From: JALORV01 sp963769745
GTDB lineage: Bacteria; Pseudomonadota; Gammaproteobacteria; Burkholderiales; Burkholderiaceae_F
Assembly (NCBI GenBank): GCA_963769745.1
Contig: CAVYNB010000002.1
Coordinates: 1 to 64,000 of the forward strand
Direction of reading: 5' to 3'
DNA: 64,000 nt
Of this stretch, positions 37,181 to 45,907 are shown one piece after another. The translations under genes were made by a program, and so were the position numbers. How positions within the stretch are numbered: position 1 is the first letter of the stretch; each line of letters starts with the position of its first letter. A model generated the notes under the pieces. The model made no database searches. It was not told where the DNA came from and was given only the letters and a program-made list of their open reading frames with translations.

Positions 37181-37399
37181 GCTCGTGTACGCGACCGGCC
37201 TCATGCGCGACTCGCACGTGCACGTCGCTCGGAGCGGCTTACGCGCACTTCGTGCGCGCTCAAGACCTGACTAGTCGGCTGCGCTCCGGAGCGGCCGCGC
37301 GCTCCGCCGATACTTCAACTGCTCGGCACCCACCCGACCTCCCGCCGAGCGGGAGGAGGTTTGCACCCCTCCCTCTCCCTCCCCGCCTGGCGGGGAGGG
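37181..37399 (+). repeat. Stop-codon-adjacent structured element, copy C-left (long form)
   Basis: Begins about 11 bases after the Bug receptor stop with GCTCGTGTACGC. Hairpin 1 is weak here. The box GCACGTGCACGTCGCTCGG follows, then hairpin 2 (CGCGCAC/GTGCGCG, loop TTC), then TAGTCGGCTGCGCTCCGGAG and GCTCCGCCGA up to 37310. Two strong terminal hairpins follow: 8-bp stem, loop CGA (37338-37356), and 10-bp stem CCCTCCCCGC/GCGGGGAGGG, loop CTG (37377-37399). Confidence 0.82.
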
Positions 37400-37461
37400 C
37401 AACTGACGAAATCAGCAGCCGACTCGGTGCGACCGTGGGGTGGGGTGCCCGCCCTTGTCCT

Positions 37462-37567
37462 TCGGCGGAGCGCGCGGCCGCTCCGGAGCGCAGCCGACTA
37501 GACTTGCCGTTCCGGTCCGAGTGCACGTGCGAGTCCCGACCTAGTCGGGACTCGCGTACACGAGGAC
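37462..37567 (-). repeat. Stop-codon-adjacent structured element, copy C-right (short form)
   Basis: Read on the minus strand, it starts 8 bases after the zinc-ribbon gene stop with GTCCTCGTGTACGC. Hairpin 1 is a perfect 12-bp stem with a 3-base loop (37529-37555), the strongest of all copies. The box GCACGTGCACTCGGACCGG follows, then directly the box TAGTCGGCTGCGCTCCGGAG and GCTCCGCCGA. Hairpin 2 is missing, as in copy A. It faces copy C-left in the same convergent intergenic gap. Confidence 0.84.
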
Positions 37568-37575
37568 GCGCGTTG

Positions 37576-38055
37576 CTACGCCGCCGCCAGCTGCGCGGCC
37601 TTGAACGCGTGCGCCAGCGCGGCCGGGGTGTGGGTCTTCAGTTCCTTGAGCGAATGCAGTTGTTCGCGGCCACATCGACTGCAGCGGCTGACCGGCAGCT
37701 TCAGGTCGACTTCGAAAGACGGCAACTCGGCCAGTTCCACGTCGACATGAAACGTGTGCGGCCGATCGTCGTTTGCACCGAGTTCAGTGCCGCACGCCGA
37801 GCAGCTGTAGTGCTTGAAAACCAGCCCCTTGGCCTGGCTGACCGGAAGCTTCGGTTCGTCCTGCTCGAGCAGATGATCGAGCAGCAGCAGCGGGAAATCA
37901 GCCAGCGGGAAAAGGCGATGCCCTTGAGTGCATTCGAGTACGGGCATTCCCTTCACCGTGACCGCGAGTGGCGCATCCTCACCACTGAGCGATGTCAGCC
38001 GGGACGCAGCCGTTTCCGATTTGCAGATCGGGCAACGACGTGGGTTCGTCGTCAT
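37576..38055 (-). CDS. Zinc-ribbon protein of unknown function
   Basis: The ATG at 38055 follows a perfect AAGGAG with six-base spacing; the protein has 159 residues. Three cysteine pairs are spaced like zinc ribbons: CPIC near residue 8, CSAC near residue 87 and CSRC near residue 128, plus a lone Cys in LECTQGHR. The middle HTFHVDVELAEL looks beta-rich. I do not recognise a named family; the pattern would suit a nucleic-acid-binding or anti-termination-type protein, but that is not shown. Confidence 0.6.
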   Translation of the reverse strand: MTTNPRRCPICKSETAASRLTSLSGEDAPLAVTVKGMPVLECTQGHRLFPLADFPLLLLDHLLEQDEPKLPVSQAKGLVFKHYSCSACGTELGANDDRPHTFHVDVELAELPSFEVDLKLPVSRCSRCGREQLHSLKELKTHTPAALAHAFKAAQLAAA

Positions 38056-38223
38056 GTCTGTCTCCTTTGTAGTAATCATCAGGCGTCTGATGCGCTTTTC
38101 TCGATGATCCGCCGGCCCTCCGTGCGCGTCGACCCGCACTAGTACCTAGGCCTCCCCGGAATTTGATCCTGCGCAAGCGAGCCGCACTTCGACTCGCTTC
38201 GCGGAGCGGCGTGCACCAACGAA

Positions 38224-38245
38224 AACGGCGCCCCCGGGCGCCGTT
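38224..38245 (-). terminator. Bidirectional Rho-independent terminator after fba
   Basis: AACGGCGCC/GGCGCCGTT stem with a 4-base loop, flanked by an A-run on one side and a T-run on the other, so it can stop transcription in both directions. It lies 22 bases behind the fba stop. The same stem sequence occurs at 28981-29002. Confidence 0.8.
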
Positions 38246-38267
38246 TTCATTGCGAGCAGCCCGCGCG

Positions 38268-39332
38268 TCAGTGAACGTGCTGCGACAGCTCGCCGGTCTG
38301 GTACTTGTGCGCCACCGTCTGCAGCGGCACCGGCTGGATCTTGCCGCCCTGCCCTTCGCAGCCGAACTGCAGGTAGCGCTCCTTGCAGATCGCCTTGGCC
38401 GCGGCGCGCGCTGGCTTGAGGTAGTCACGCGGGTCGAAGTGGCCGGGGTTTTCGTGCAGGAACTTGCGCACCGCCGCAGTCATCGCGAGGCGAATGTCGG
38501 TGTCGATGTTGATCTTGCGTACGCCGTGCTTGATCGCCTCCTGAATTTCCTCGACCGGCACGCCGTAGGTTTCCTTCATCTGGCCGCCGTACTTGCGGAT
38601 TTCCTCGAGCAGGTTCTGCGGCACGCTCGACGAGCCGTGCATCACCAGGTGCGTATTCGGAATGCGCCTGTGGATCTGCTTGATGCGCTCGATCGCGAGG
38701 ATGTCGCCGGTCGGCTTGCGCGTGAACTTGTAGGCGCCGTGGCTGGTGCCGATCGCGATCGCGAGCGCGTCGAGCTGCGTCTTTTTCACGAAGTCGGCGG
38801 CCTGGTCGGGATCGGTCAGCAGCTGGTCGCGGGTCATCGTCGACTCGGTGCCGTGGCCGTCCTCCTTGTCGCCCTTCATCGTCTCCAGTGACCCAAGGCA
38901 ACCGAGTTCACCCTCGACGCTGACGCCCATGGCATGCGCCATGTCGACGACCTTACGCGTGACCTGCCAGTTGTAGTCGTAGTCCGCGATGGTCTTTCCG
39001 TCCTCGCGCAGGGACCCGTCCATCATCACCGACGAGAAGCCGAGATTCATCGCCCCTTCGCACACGGCCGGCGACTGGCCGTGGTCCTGGTGCATCGCGA
39101 CCGGCAATTGCGGGTAGCTCTCGACGGCCGCCTGGATCAGGTGCTTGAGGAACAGCTCGCCCGCATACTTCCGCGCGCCCGCCGAGGCCTGCATGATGAC
39201 GGGCGCATTGACCTCGTTGGCGGCCTCCATGATGGCCTGAACCTGTTCGAGGTTGTTGACGTTGAACGCTGGGACGCCGTAGCCGTTTTCCGCCGCATGG
39301 TCCAGCAATTGACGCATCGAGACCAACGCCAT
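38268..39332 (-). CDS. fba: Class II fructose-1,6-bisphosphate aldolase
   Basis: A zinc enzyme that interconverts fructose 1,6-bisphosphate and the triose phosphates. The 354 residues fit the long Calvin-cycle-type class II subgroup common in betaproteobacteria. Visible are VPAFNVNNLEQ, the first zinc ligands in VAMHQDHGQS, SVMMDGS, VEGELGCLG, and the later THLVMHGSSSVP and KINIDTD. The start at 39332 gives the usual MALVSMRQLLDHAAENGYG opening. It follows pyk in the same direction with 113 bases between. Confidence 0.96.
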   Translation of the reverse strand: MALVSMRQLLDHAAENGYGVPAFNVNNLEQVQAIMEAANEVNAPVIMQASAGARKYAGELFLKHLIQAAVESYPQLPVAMHQDHGQSPAVCEGAMNLGFSSVMMDGSLREDGKTIADYDYNWQVTRKVVDMAHAMGVSVEGELGCLGSLETMKGDKEDGHGTESTMTRDQLLTDPDQAADFVKKTQLDALAIAIGTSHGAYKFTRKPTGDILAIERIKQIHRRIPNTHLVMHGSSSVPQNLLEEIRKYGGQMKETYGVPVEEIQEAIKHGVRKINIDTDIRLAMTAAVRKFLHENPGHFDPRDYLKPARAAAKAICKERYLQFGCEGQGGKIQPVPLQTVAHKYQTGELSQHVH

Positions 39333-39445
39333 CTGACTCTCCTGAATGTGAAAATGGAATTCCTGCCCTGCCGGATATTTTAGGCGCCGTGGCGCCGCGG
39401 ATGAATCCGGCCCGGGCCACCCGTCGGACGAGCGGCCTTCAAACG

Positions 39446-40882
39446 TCAGGCGTGCTCGCCGACGCGAACGATCTTGAGCGTGTTGGTTCCGCCGGCCTGG
39501 CCCATCGGCTCGCCGACCGTCAGCACAACGAGGTCGCCGCGCTTGACCACGCCCTTGTCGAGCAGGAGCCGCTCCGCACCGGCCAGTGCCGCATCGCGAT
39601 CGGCGCCGGCCGCGAAATGCAGCGGCCGCACGTTGCGATAGAGCGCGAGCCGGCGCGCCGTCGCAGCGCTCGGCGTCAGCGCGTAGATCGGAATGTCGAC
39701 ATCGTGCCGGCTCATCCACAGCGTGGTCGAACCCGATTCCGTCAGCGCGCAGATGGCCGCGCAGCGCAGATGAAACGCGGTGAACAGCGCCCCGTAGGCG
39801 ATCGACTGGTCGACCCGCGTGAAGGTCTGGTTGATGAACTGCATGTCCAGCCCGACCGTTTCCGAGCGGTCGGCGGCTTCGACGATGCTCGCCATCGCCT
39901 CGACGACCTCGACCGGGTACTTGCCCGCCGCGGTCTCGGCCGACAGCATCACCGCATCGGTGCCGTCGAGCACGGCATTCGCGACGTCGCTCACCTCCGC
40001 GCGTGTCGGCACCGCATTGACGATCATCGACTCCATCATCTGCGTGGCCGTGATCGCGAGCTTGTTGACCGAGCGCGCCATCTTGATCATGCGCTTCTGC
40101 AGCGCTGGCACCGCGGCGTTGCCGACCTCGACCGCGAGATCGCCGCGCGCGACCATGATGCCGTCGGTCGCCTCGAGAATTTCCTTCAGCAGCGGAATCG
40201 CCTCCGCACGCTCGATCTTTGCGATGATCTGCGGCTTCACTCCGTGCTTTTCGCCAGCGATCGTCGCGAGCTGCCTCGCCATCTCGACGTCGGTGCGGTT
40301 CTTGACGAAGGACACTGCCACGTAGTCGGCGCCGCATTGCATCGCGGTGTCGATGTCGCGCACGTCTTTCCCGGTCAGCGCCGGCGCCGACAGTCCGCCG
40401 CCCTGCTTGTTGATGCCCTTGTTGTTCGAGAGCACACCGCCGATCCGGACCGTCGTATGGATCTCGCTTCCGACGACACGATCGACGTCGAGCACGATCA
40501 GCCCGTCGTTGAGCAGCAGCGTGTCGCCGGCACGCACGTCCTTCGGCAGGTCCTTGTAGTCCAGGCCGACACGGGACTCGTTGCCGTTCGTGTCACTGGC
40601 ATCCAGGACGAATGGTGCACCGGCCCGCAGCGTGACCTTGCCCTGCTCGAACTTGCCGACCCGCACCTTCGGTCCCTGCAGGTCCGCCATGATCGCGACA
40701 TCGCGCCCGATGCGGGCGGCGGCGTCGCGCACCAGCGCCGCGCGTTTCAGATGATCCTCGGCCGTGCCGTGCGAGAAGTTGAAGCGCACGACATCGACGC
40801 CGGCGGCCAGCATCCGTTCGAGGACCAGCGGATCGCTCGAGGCCGGCCCGAGGGTTGCCACTATCTTCGTGCTGCGTGCCAT
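39446..40882 (-). CDS. pyk: Pyruvate kinase
   Basis: The last step of glycolysis, phosphoenolpyruvate to pyruvate with ATP made. From the ATG at 40882 (AGGAG eight bases before) it has 478 residues. Visible blocks are KIVATLGPASS, RFNFSHG, MADLQGPKVRVG, KIERAEAIPLLKEI, the active-site run GIMVARGDLAVEVG, and ITATQMMESM. All catalytic parts are present. It is read in the same direction as pgk with only a VOC gene between them. Confidence 0.96.
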   Translation of the reverse strand: MARSTKIVATLGPASSDPLVLERMLAAGVDVVRFNFSHGTAEDHLKRAALVRDAAARIGRDVAIMADLQGPKVRVGKFEQGKVTLRAGAPFVLDASDTNGNESRVGLDYKDLPKDVRAGDTLLLNDGLIVLDVDRVVGSEIHTTVRIGGVLSNNKGINKQGGGLSAPALTGKDVRDIDTAMQCGADYVAVSFVKNRTDVEMARQLATIAGEKHGVKPQIIAKIERAEAIPLLKEILEATDGIMVARGDLAVEVGNAAVPALQKRMIKMARSVNKLAITATQMMESMIVNAVPTRAEVSDVANAVLDGTDAVMLSAETAAGKYPVEVVEAMASIVEAADRSETVGLDMQFINQTFTRVDQSIAYGALFTAFHLRCAAICALTESGSTTLWMSRHDVDIPIYALTPSAATARRLALYRNVRPLHFAAGADRDAALAGAERLLLDKGVVKRGDLVVLTVGEPMGQAGGTNTLKIVRVGEHA

Positions 40883-40936
40883 TTCAGCGGCTCCTCGTCG
40901 ATGGATGAAGCAGGCGGACAACGCCCAGGGCGCATC

Positions 40937-41368
40937 CTATCCGCGCAGGCGCGGACGCGCGATAGCCGCGTCGTAGGTGGTGAGTTCGACCGGGTTGCCG
41001 TCGAGGTCATTGAAGTACAGCGACAGCGACTGCACATGGTCCTGCAATCGCGGCGGTGCCGGCCGGCGGCGCTTGTCGAACAGCGGCAGCCGCGCGGCCC
41101 GCCGCGAGAAGGCGACGAATCCTTCGCCATCCGTGCGCAGGGCCACCGTCGTGCCGTGGCCGGCGCGGCGGTCGTCCTCGAACAGCGCCACGTGCGTGAC
41201 GCTGTCAGCGGCCGTCAGCGTGAGCGGACCGCCGACCTCGCGCGCCCAGGCCGCAAAGCGGCGGTCGCGCCTGAGGCCCAGCACGGAGCCGTACCAGCGT
41301 GCCGCGGCTGCGCGGTCACGCACGTAGACATGCACGTGGTCCAGGCCCGCGACCGCGAATCGGCTCAA
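40937..41368 (-). CDS. VOC (glyoxalase/bleomycin-resistance) superfamily protein
   Basis: The protein has 143 residues. It opens with GLDHVHVYVRDRAAAARWYGSVLGL and ends YFNDLDGNPVELTTYD, the two halves of a vicinal-oxygen-chelate fold with His and Glu positions for a metal. I start at the TTG at 41368 because AGGAG lies seven bases before it and no ATG is available in frame before the first strand. It sits between pgk and pyk, 28 bases after pgk. Its substrate is unknown. Confidence 0.82.
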   Translation of the reverse strand: MSRFAVAGLDHVHVYVRDRAAAARWYGSVLGLRRDRRFAAWAREVGGPLTLTAADSVTHVALFEDDRRAGHGTTVALRTDGEGFVAFSRRAARLPLFDKRRRPAPPRLQDHVQSLSLYFNDLDGNPVELTTYDAAIARPRLRG

Positions 41369-41396
41369 TGAAGCTCTCCTCGAAACGGCATGGCCA

Positions 41397-42601
41397 TCAA
41401 GCTGCGGCACGCGCCTGCAGGATCTCGATCGCCGGCAGCGTCTTGCCCTCGAGGAACTCGAGGAATGCACCGCCGCCGGTCGAGATGTAGCTGATGCGGT
41501 CGCCGATGCCGTAACTTGGCGATCGCCGCCAGCGTGTCCCCCCCGCCAGCGATGGAAAAGGCGCCATTGGCGGTCGCCTCGGCAATCGCCAATGCCATCT
41601 GGTGCGTGCCGTCGGCAAACGCATCGAACTCGAATACGCCGATGGGTCCGTTCCAGATGATCGTGCCCGCATCGCGCAGCAGATGCGACAGCGCCAGCGC
41701 GCTTGACGGTCCGATGTCGAGGATCATCTCGTCGGCACGCACATCGTCGGCACGGCGGACGGTCGCCGGCGCCGTCGCCGAGAATTCCTTCGCTACGACG
41801 ACGTCGATCGGCAGCGGCAGCGTGGCGCCCTTGGCGGCCAGCGTCGCCAGGACTTTCTTGCACTCCGGCACGAGGTCGGGCTCGGCCAGGGACTTTCCGA
41901 TCGGAAAGCCTTCGGCCAGCAGGAAGGTGTTGGCGATGCCGCCGCCGACGATCAGCCGATCGACCTTCTGCGCCAGGTTGTTGAGCAGCGTGAGCTTGGT
42001 CGAGACCTTCGAGCCCGGCCACGATCGCGGCCAGCGGCCGCTTCGGATTGCCGAGTGTCTTGGCCAGGGCTTCGATCTCGGCCGCGAGCAACGGACCGGC
42101 GCAGGCGATCGGCGCGAACTTGGCGGCGCCATGCGTGGTCGCCTCGGCACGATGCGCGGTGCCGAACGCGTCGTTGACGTAGACGTCGGCCAGTGCGGCA
42201 ATCTTGCGGGCGAGTTCGTCACTGTTCTTCTTCTCGCCCGGATTCACGCGGCAGTTTTCCAGCAGCACGACTTCACCCGGCGCGACCTCGACGCCGTCGA
42301 CCCAATTGGCGCGCAGCGGCACCGTCCGTCCGAGCAACTCTCCGAGGCGCTGCGCCACCGGCGCGAGCGAATCCGCCGGCTTCAGTTCACCCTCGGTCGG
42401 CCGGCCGAGGTGCGACGTGACCATGACGGCCGCGCCGGCATCGAGCGCCATGCGGATAGCGGGCACCGACGCGCGGATGCGCGTGTCCTCACTGATGCGG
42501 CCGGCATCGTCGAACGGTACGTTGAGGTCGGAGCGGATGAACACCCGCCGACCGGCGAGTTGCCCGTTGCGGACGAGCTCTTCAAGGGTATGGACGCGCA
42601 T
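41397..42601 (-). CDS. pgk: Phosphoglycerate kinase, interrupted by two +1 frameshifts
   Basis: Glycolytic and Calvin-cycle enzyme, 1,3-bisphosphoglycerate to 3-phosphoglycerate. It opens RRVFIRSDLNVPFDD, with VMVTSHLGRPTEG and LLENCRVNPGEKKN; in the second frame TLLNNLAQKVDRLIVGGGIANTF and the nucleotide loop WNGPIGVFEF; in the third STGGGAFLEFLEGKTLPAIEIL. The breaks are near 42015 (GG read as GGG) and 41513 (AAGTAC read as AAGTTAC). Corrected, it has about 400 residues, normal length. The gene is essential in most central-metabolism contexts, so sequence error is the best reading. Confidence 0.92.
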
Positions 42602-42714
42602 GACGGCTGGCGGGATCGTTCTTGTGGGCCACGCAGGACGCGCTGCGCAGATGAGGCGACGCGTAGCGCAGGCGAGTTGGGCATTATACGAGCCGTTGAC
42701 AGACGAAAGGCCTC

Positions 42715-43348
42715 ATGCGCGACGTTTCGTTCTCGATGGCAGAGCGCTTCGCCCTCGGCATTGCCGTCGTGGCCCTGCTGCTGCAGGCGTTCGGTGTCGC
42801 CGACGCGCTCGAGTACCGCCGGACCGCGCTCGCGACCGAACCCTGGCGGCTGCTGAGCGGTCACATGGTTCACCTGAACTGGCAACACGTAGCGATCAAT
42901 GCCGTGGCGCTGCTCGTCGTCGCGCGACTTGTTCGCGCACGATCTGAGCGCCGATCGTCAGGCGTTCGTGCTGGTGTTATCGGCACTGGTGATCAGCGCG
43001 GGAATGTCGTGGCTCAATCCGGGGATCGCCTGGTATCGCGGACTCTCGGGCGTGATTCACGCGCTGTTTTTTGCCGGCGCAGCCGCGTGGCTCGTCAGCA
43101 CGCGGCCCAGAAGTCTGCGAGCCGTGTGGCTGCCGGCGGCGCTGTTCTTCGGTGGCTGGATCAAGGTCGCGCTGGAGCAACCGGGCGGCGACACCCTGCC
43201 GCACGCCGAGTGGCTCGGCGCGGCCGTCGTCCCGCAGGCGCACCTGATCGGCGCGGCCTGCGGTTCGATGCTGGGACTAGCCTACGCGCTGGCGGATACG
43301 TGGCGCGACAAGAAGCGCGCCGAGCAGAAGCAGTTGCAGCCACGGTAA
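42715..43348 (+). CDS. rrtA: Rhombosortase (rhomboid-type protease for GlyGly-CTERM proteins), +1 frameshift
   Basis: A short rhomboid-like membrane protease with about six helices. The HMVHLNWQHVAINAVALLVV block (HxxHLNWxH), the catalytic Ser111 in YRGLSGVIHALF and His176 in VVPQAHLIGAACG fit rhombosortases, which cleave the GlyGly-CTERM tail of secreted proteins. The break is at 42928-42931 with CTT-G replacing CTG; corrected it has about 210 residues. The last 72 bases overlap, on the opposite strand, the gene for a GlyGly-CTERM subtilisin, its probable substrate. The symbol follows family use. Confidence 0.85.
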
Positions 43349-45626
43349 CGCGCCGCCACCACCGCCGCCGCTGGATGCGGGCGGGACCGCAGCACTGCCG
43401 CTGGTCAGCGTGATCGTGACGGTCTGCGCCGTGCTTTGCGCCAGGCCATCGGTCGCGAAGTACGTCAGCTGATACGTGCCCGCGCTGTAGCCCGTCGTGT
43501 TCCAGCTGAACTGCCCGGCCGGTGAAAGCGCCGTCAGTGGCACCGTCGATCCGGTCGTCGCGACATACGTCAGCGGATCACCATCGACATCGGTCGCGGT
43601 GACTGTCAAACGATACGACGCTGCCGACGGCGCGGTTGGCCCGGCGGGCGCCGCGGCCAGCGTCGGAGCGCTGTTCACGCGCACGACCACCAGGTCTTCC
43701 CCGACCTTGGCGGCGCTGTCGGTGACGCGCAGGCGAAACGTCAGTGCGCCGGTGGCGGGTGCGGTGAAGGTTGTGGTTGCCGCCGCGGGCGTGGCCAGCG
43801 TGACGGTCGGCGTGCCGCCGGTCTGCGTCCACTCGTACGACGTGATCGTCTTGCCGAAGTAGGCCTTGCTTGCGGTGCCATTGAGCGTCACGGTCGTGCC
43901 CGGAGCCACGACCTGATCGGTTCCCGCGACCGAGGCCGGAAGGGCCAGCGGACCGACGGCGGAGAGCGCCTTTTCGGCGTCGAGCAGGCCAGCGCCGCAT
44001 TGCCCGGCAAACACACCGCCGGTGGCGCAGACGCTTCCCGCCGGGTACGGCCGGACGCTCATGCTGTTAAGCAGAAAGGAACTGATCTCTGCCGGCGTGG
44101 CCTCGGGCGCGAAGGACTTGATCAACGCCGCAACGCCGGCCACGTGCGGCGTTGCCGGGCTGGTGCCGGTGAATCCCGCATAGGCGGAACCCACGCTGCC
44201 GCTGGCCGTACTGCTGGTCGGCGAAGTTGGTCCGAACAGCACCGACGAGTGGATGTAGTAGCCGTCCCAGTTCGAATTGTCGGTCGGGCCATTGGCGCCC
44301 AGCAGTGTCGGCGGCCCGCCGCCCGGCGCGCTCAGCATTTCGGCCTTCGGTGTCATCGTGCTGGCGATGTTGGCGTAGTCCGCGTTCTCGCCATTGATCG
44401 TGTGTGCAGTGACGGCAATGACGCCATTGCAGTTGGCCGGCGCGATCAGGCCCAGTTCGCCGGCGTTGCCGGTCGCAGCCACCACGACGGCTCCTGCGCC
44501 GATGGCGGCATCGACCGCCGCTTGCATCGTCGCGCCGCAAGTGTCCCCGCCCCCGAGGCTGAGGCTGATCACCTGAGCCTTGTTCGGATTGGCCGGAACG
44601 CCTGTCACCGGCAGTCCGGCTGCCCAGCGGACTGCTTCGGCGATATCCGACAGATCGCCGCCGCACTTGCCGAGCGCCCGGATCGGCACGACGCGGATGT
44701 TCCAGCCAACGCCCGCAATGCCGACCGCATTGTTGGCCGTGGCTGCCACGACGCCCGCCATGTGCGTGCCGTGCCAGCTGCTGTCCACCGCCGTGTAGGG
44801 CGCCACTTCGCCGGGGTCACGGCAATCGGCATAGTTCGTCTTGTCTGCCACGGTGACCCAGTCGCCCGGATCGGACGGGTCCGGATCGCGTCCATTGCCG
44901 TCATTGGCCACGAAGTCGGCCGGCCCTCCCGTCACGGTCTGCGAGATGAAGTCGTAGCCAGGCAGAAAGCGGCCCGAGGGAACATAGGTCGCGGAGTTTG
45001 CGACGCCATTCAGGTCGTTGTGATTGGCGATGCCGCTGTCGATCACGGCGACAGTCACGGCGCTCGAGCCCGTCGTCATGTCCCAGGCTGCGGGCAGGTT
45101 CGATCCACCCACAGCGGTCGCTGCGAGAGTGGCTCGCTCCGGAGATCGTCCCGGTATAGGTCGACGTTGGCGCGAACAGGTTCCACTGCCACTGCGTGAA
45201 GCGCGGCTCGTTCGGAGTCGCGAGCTTCCTGAACCGGACATTCGGCTCCGCATACTCGACGTCCGGGTCCTGTGCCAGCCGGGCCGCGACCACACGTGCC
45301 TCGGCAGTCGTCATCGGCTGGTCGAGCTGCATCAGATGCGCACCGCCGGCCATGGACCGCAGGGACTTCATGCCGGTTCCGGCCGACTTCGCCAAAGCTT
45401 GCGCGCGCGAGGTCGTCATTGCGGTCGCCTGGACCGACGACTTGCCCGTCCGCAGCTTGACGATCAGCTTGTCGACCGTGGCGTCGGGCGTCTTGCGGGT
45501 AACGGTGAGGCCCTGCAATGCGGCCTGCTTCTGTGTCATCTGCCCCGTGGAATACGCCACCGAGGCAGGCCATCCGGTCACACCGACCGCGATGGTTCCG
45601 ACGAGAACTGCATGAACGAGGCGCAT
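43277..45626 (-). CDS. Secreted S8 subtilisin-like protease with GlyGly-CTERM tail, +1 frameshift
   Basis: From the ATG at 45626 the protein has about 782 residues once the extra base at 45134 is removed. A signal peptide and an I9-type propeptide (about 35-135, ending near AEPNVRF) come first. The S8 domain has Asp in VAVIDSGIANHND, His in HGTHMAGVVA and Ser in GFTGTSPATPHVAG. Two Ig/PKD-like beta modules follow (TLNGTASKAYFGKTITSYEW; VTATDVDGDPLTYV). The end is a GlyGly-CTERM signal: SSGGGGGGALPW, a hydrophobic helix and basic RIRQR. It should be exported by type II secretion after rhombosortase cleavage, an inference from the family. Confidence 0.9.
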
Positions 45627-45862
45627 CACCGCAAAGGCTCCTGTGACGGATTGCCGACAATGGCCGGCGCGAAACACTGATGCTGGCAGGCCGTATGGCT
45701 GCTGTATGGCCGAAAAGCACTACGAAAACGCCGCTATGCCCGTCGCTCTGCCAATAACGGTCCGCGACCGGACGACGTTGACCGTCACAGTGGGCAGGCC
45801 AGCTATGAGGTTACTGCAGACGAAGAGCCGGAAATGTTGCCGATGGCTCGGCCAAACGACTT

Positions 45863-45883
45863 AGCGGGGCGTTGCGCCCCGCT
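45863..45883 (-). terminator. Hairpin terminator after gap
   Basis: Perfect 9-bp stem AGCGGGGCG/CGCCCCGCT with loop TTG, 25 bases behind the gap stop. The T-run after it on the minus strand is weak (AAGTCGTTT), so it may act with Rho. The rest of the 281-base gap up to the S8 gene start at 45626 shows no gene. Confidence 0.6.
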
Positions 45884-45907
45884 GTCACCGAAGATGTCGC
45901 TGCAGCA

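Noticed and set aside
38160..38222. Possible sixth copy of the stop-adjacent element behind the zinc-ribbon gene start
   Set aside because: Some GC-rich similarity (GCGGAGCGG, GTGCACC), but none of the three boxes is present and it does not follow a stop codon in the right orientation.
39389..41371. Long open frame of 660 codons on the plus strand
   Set aside because: Antisense to pyk and the VOC gene; no recognisable domain.
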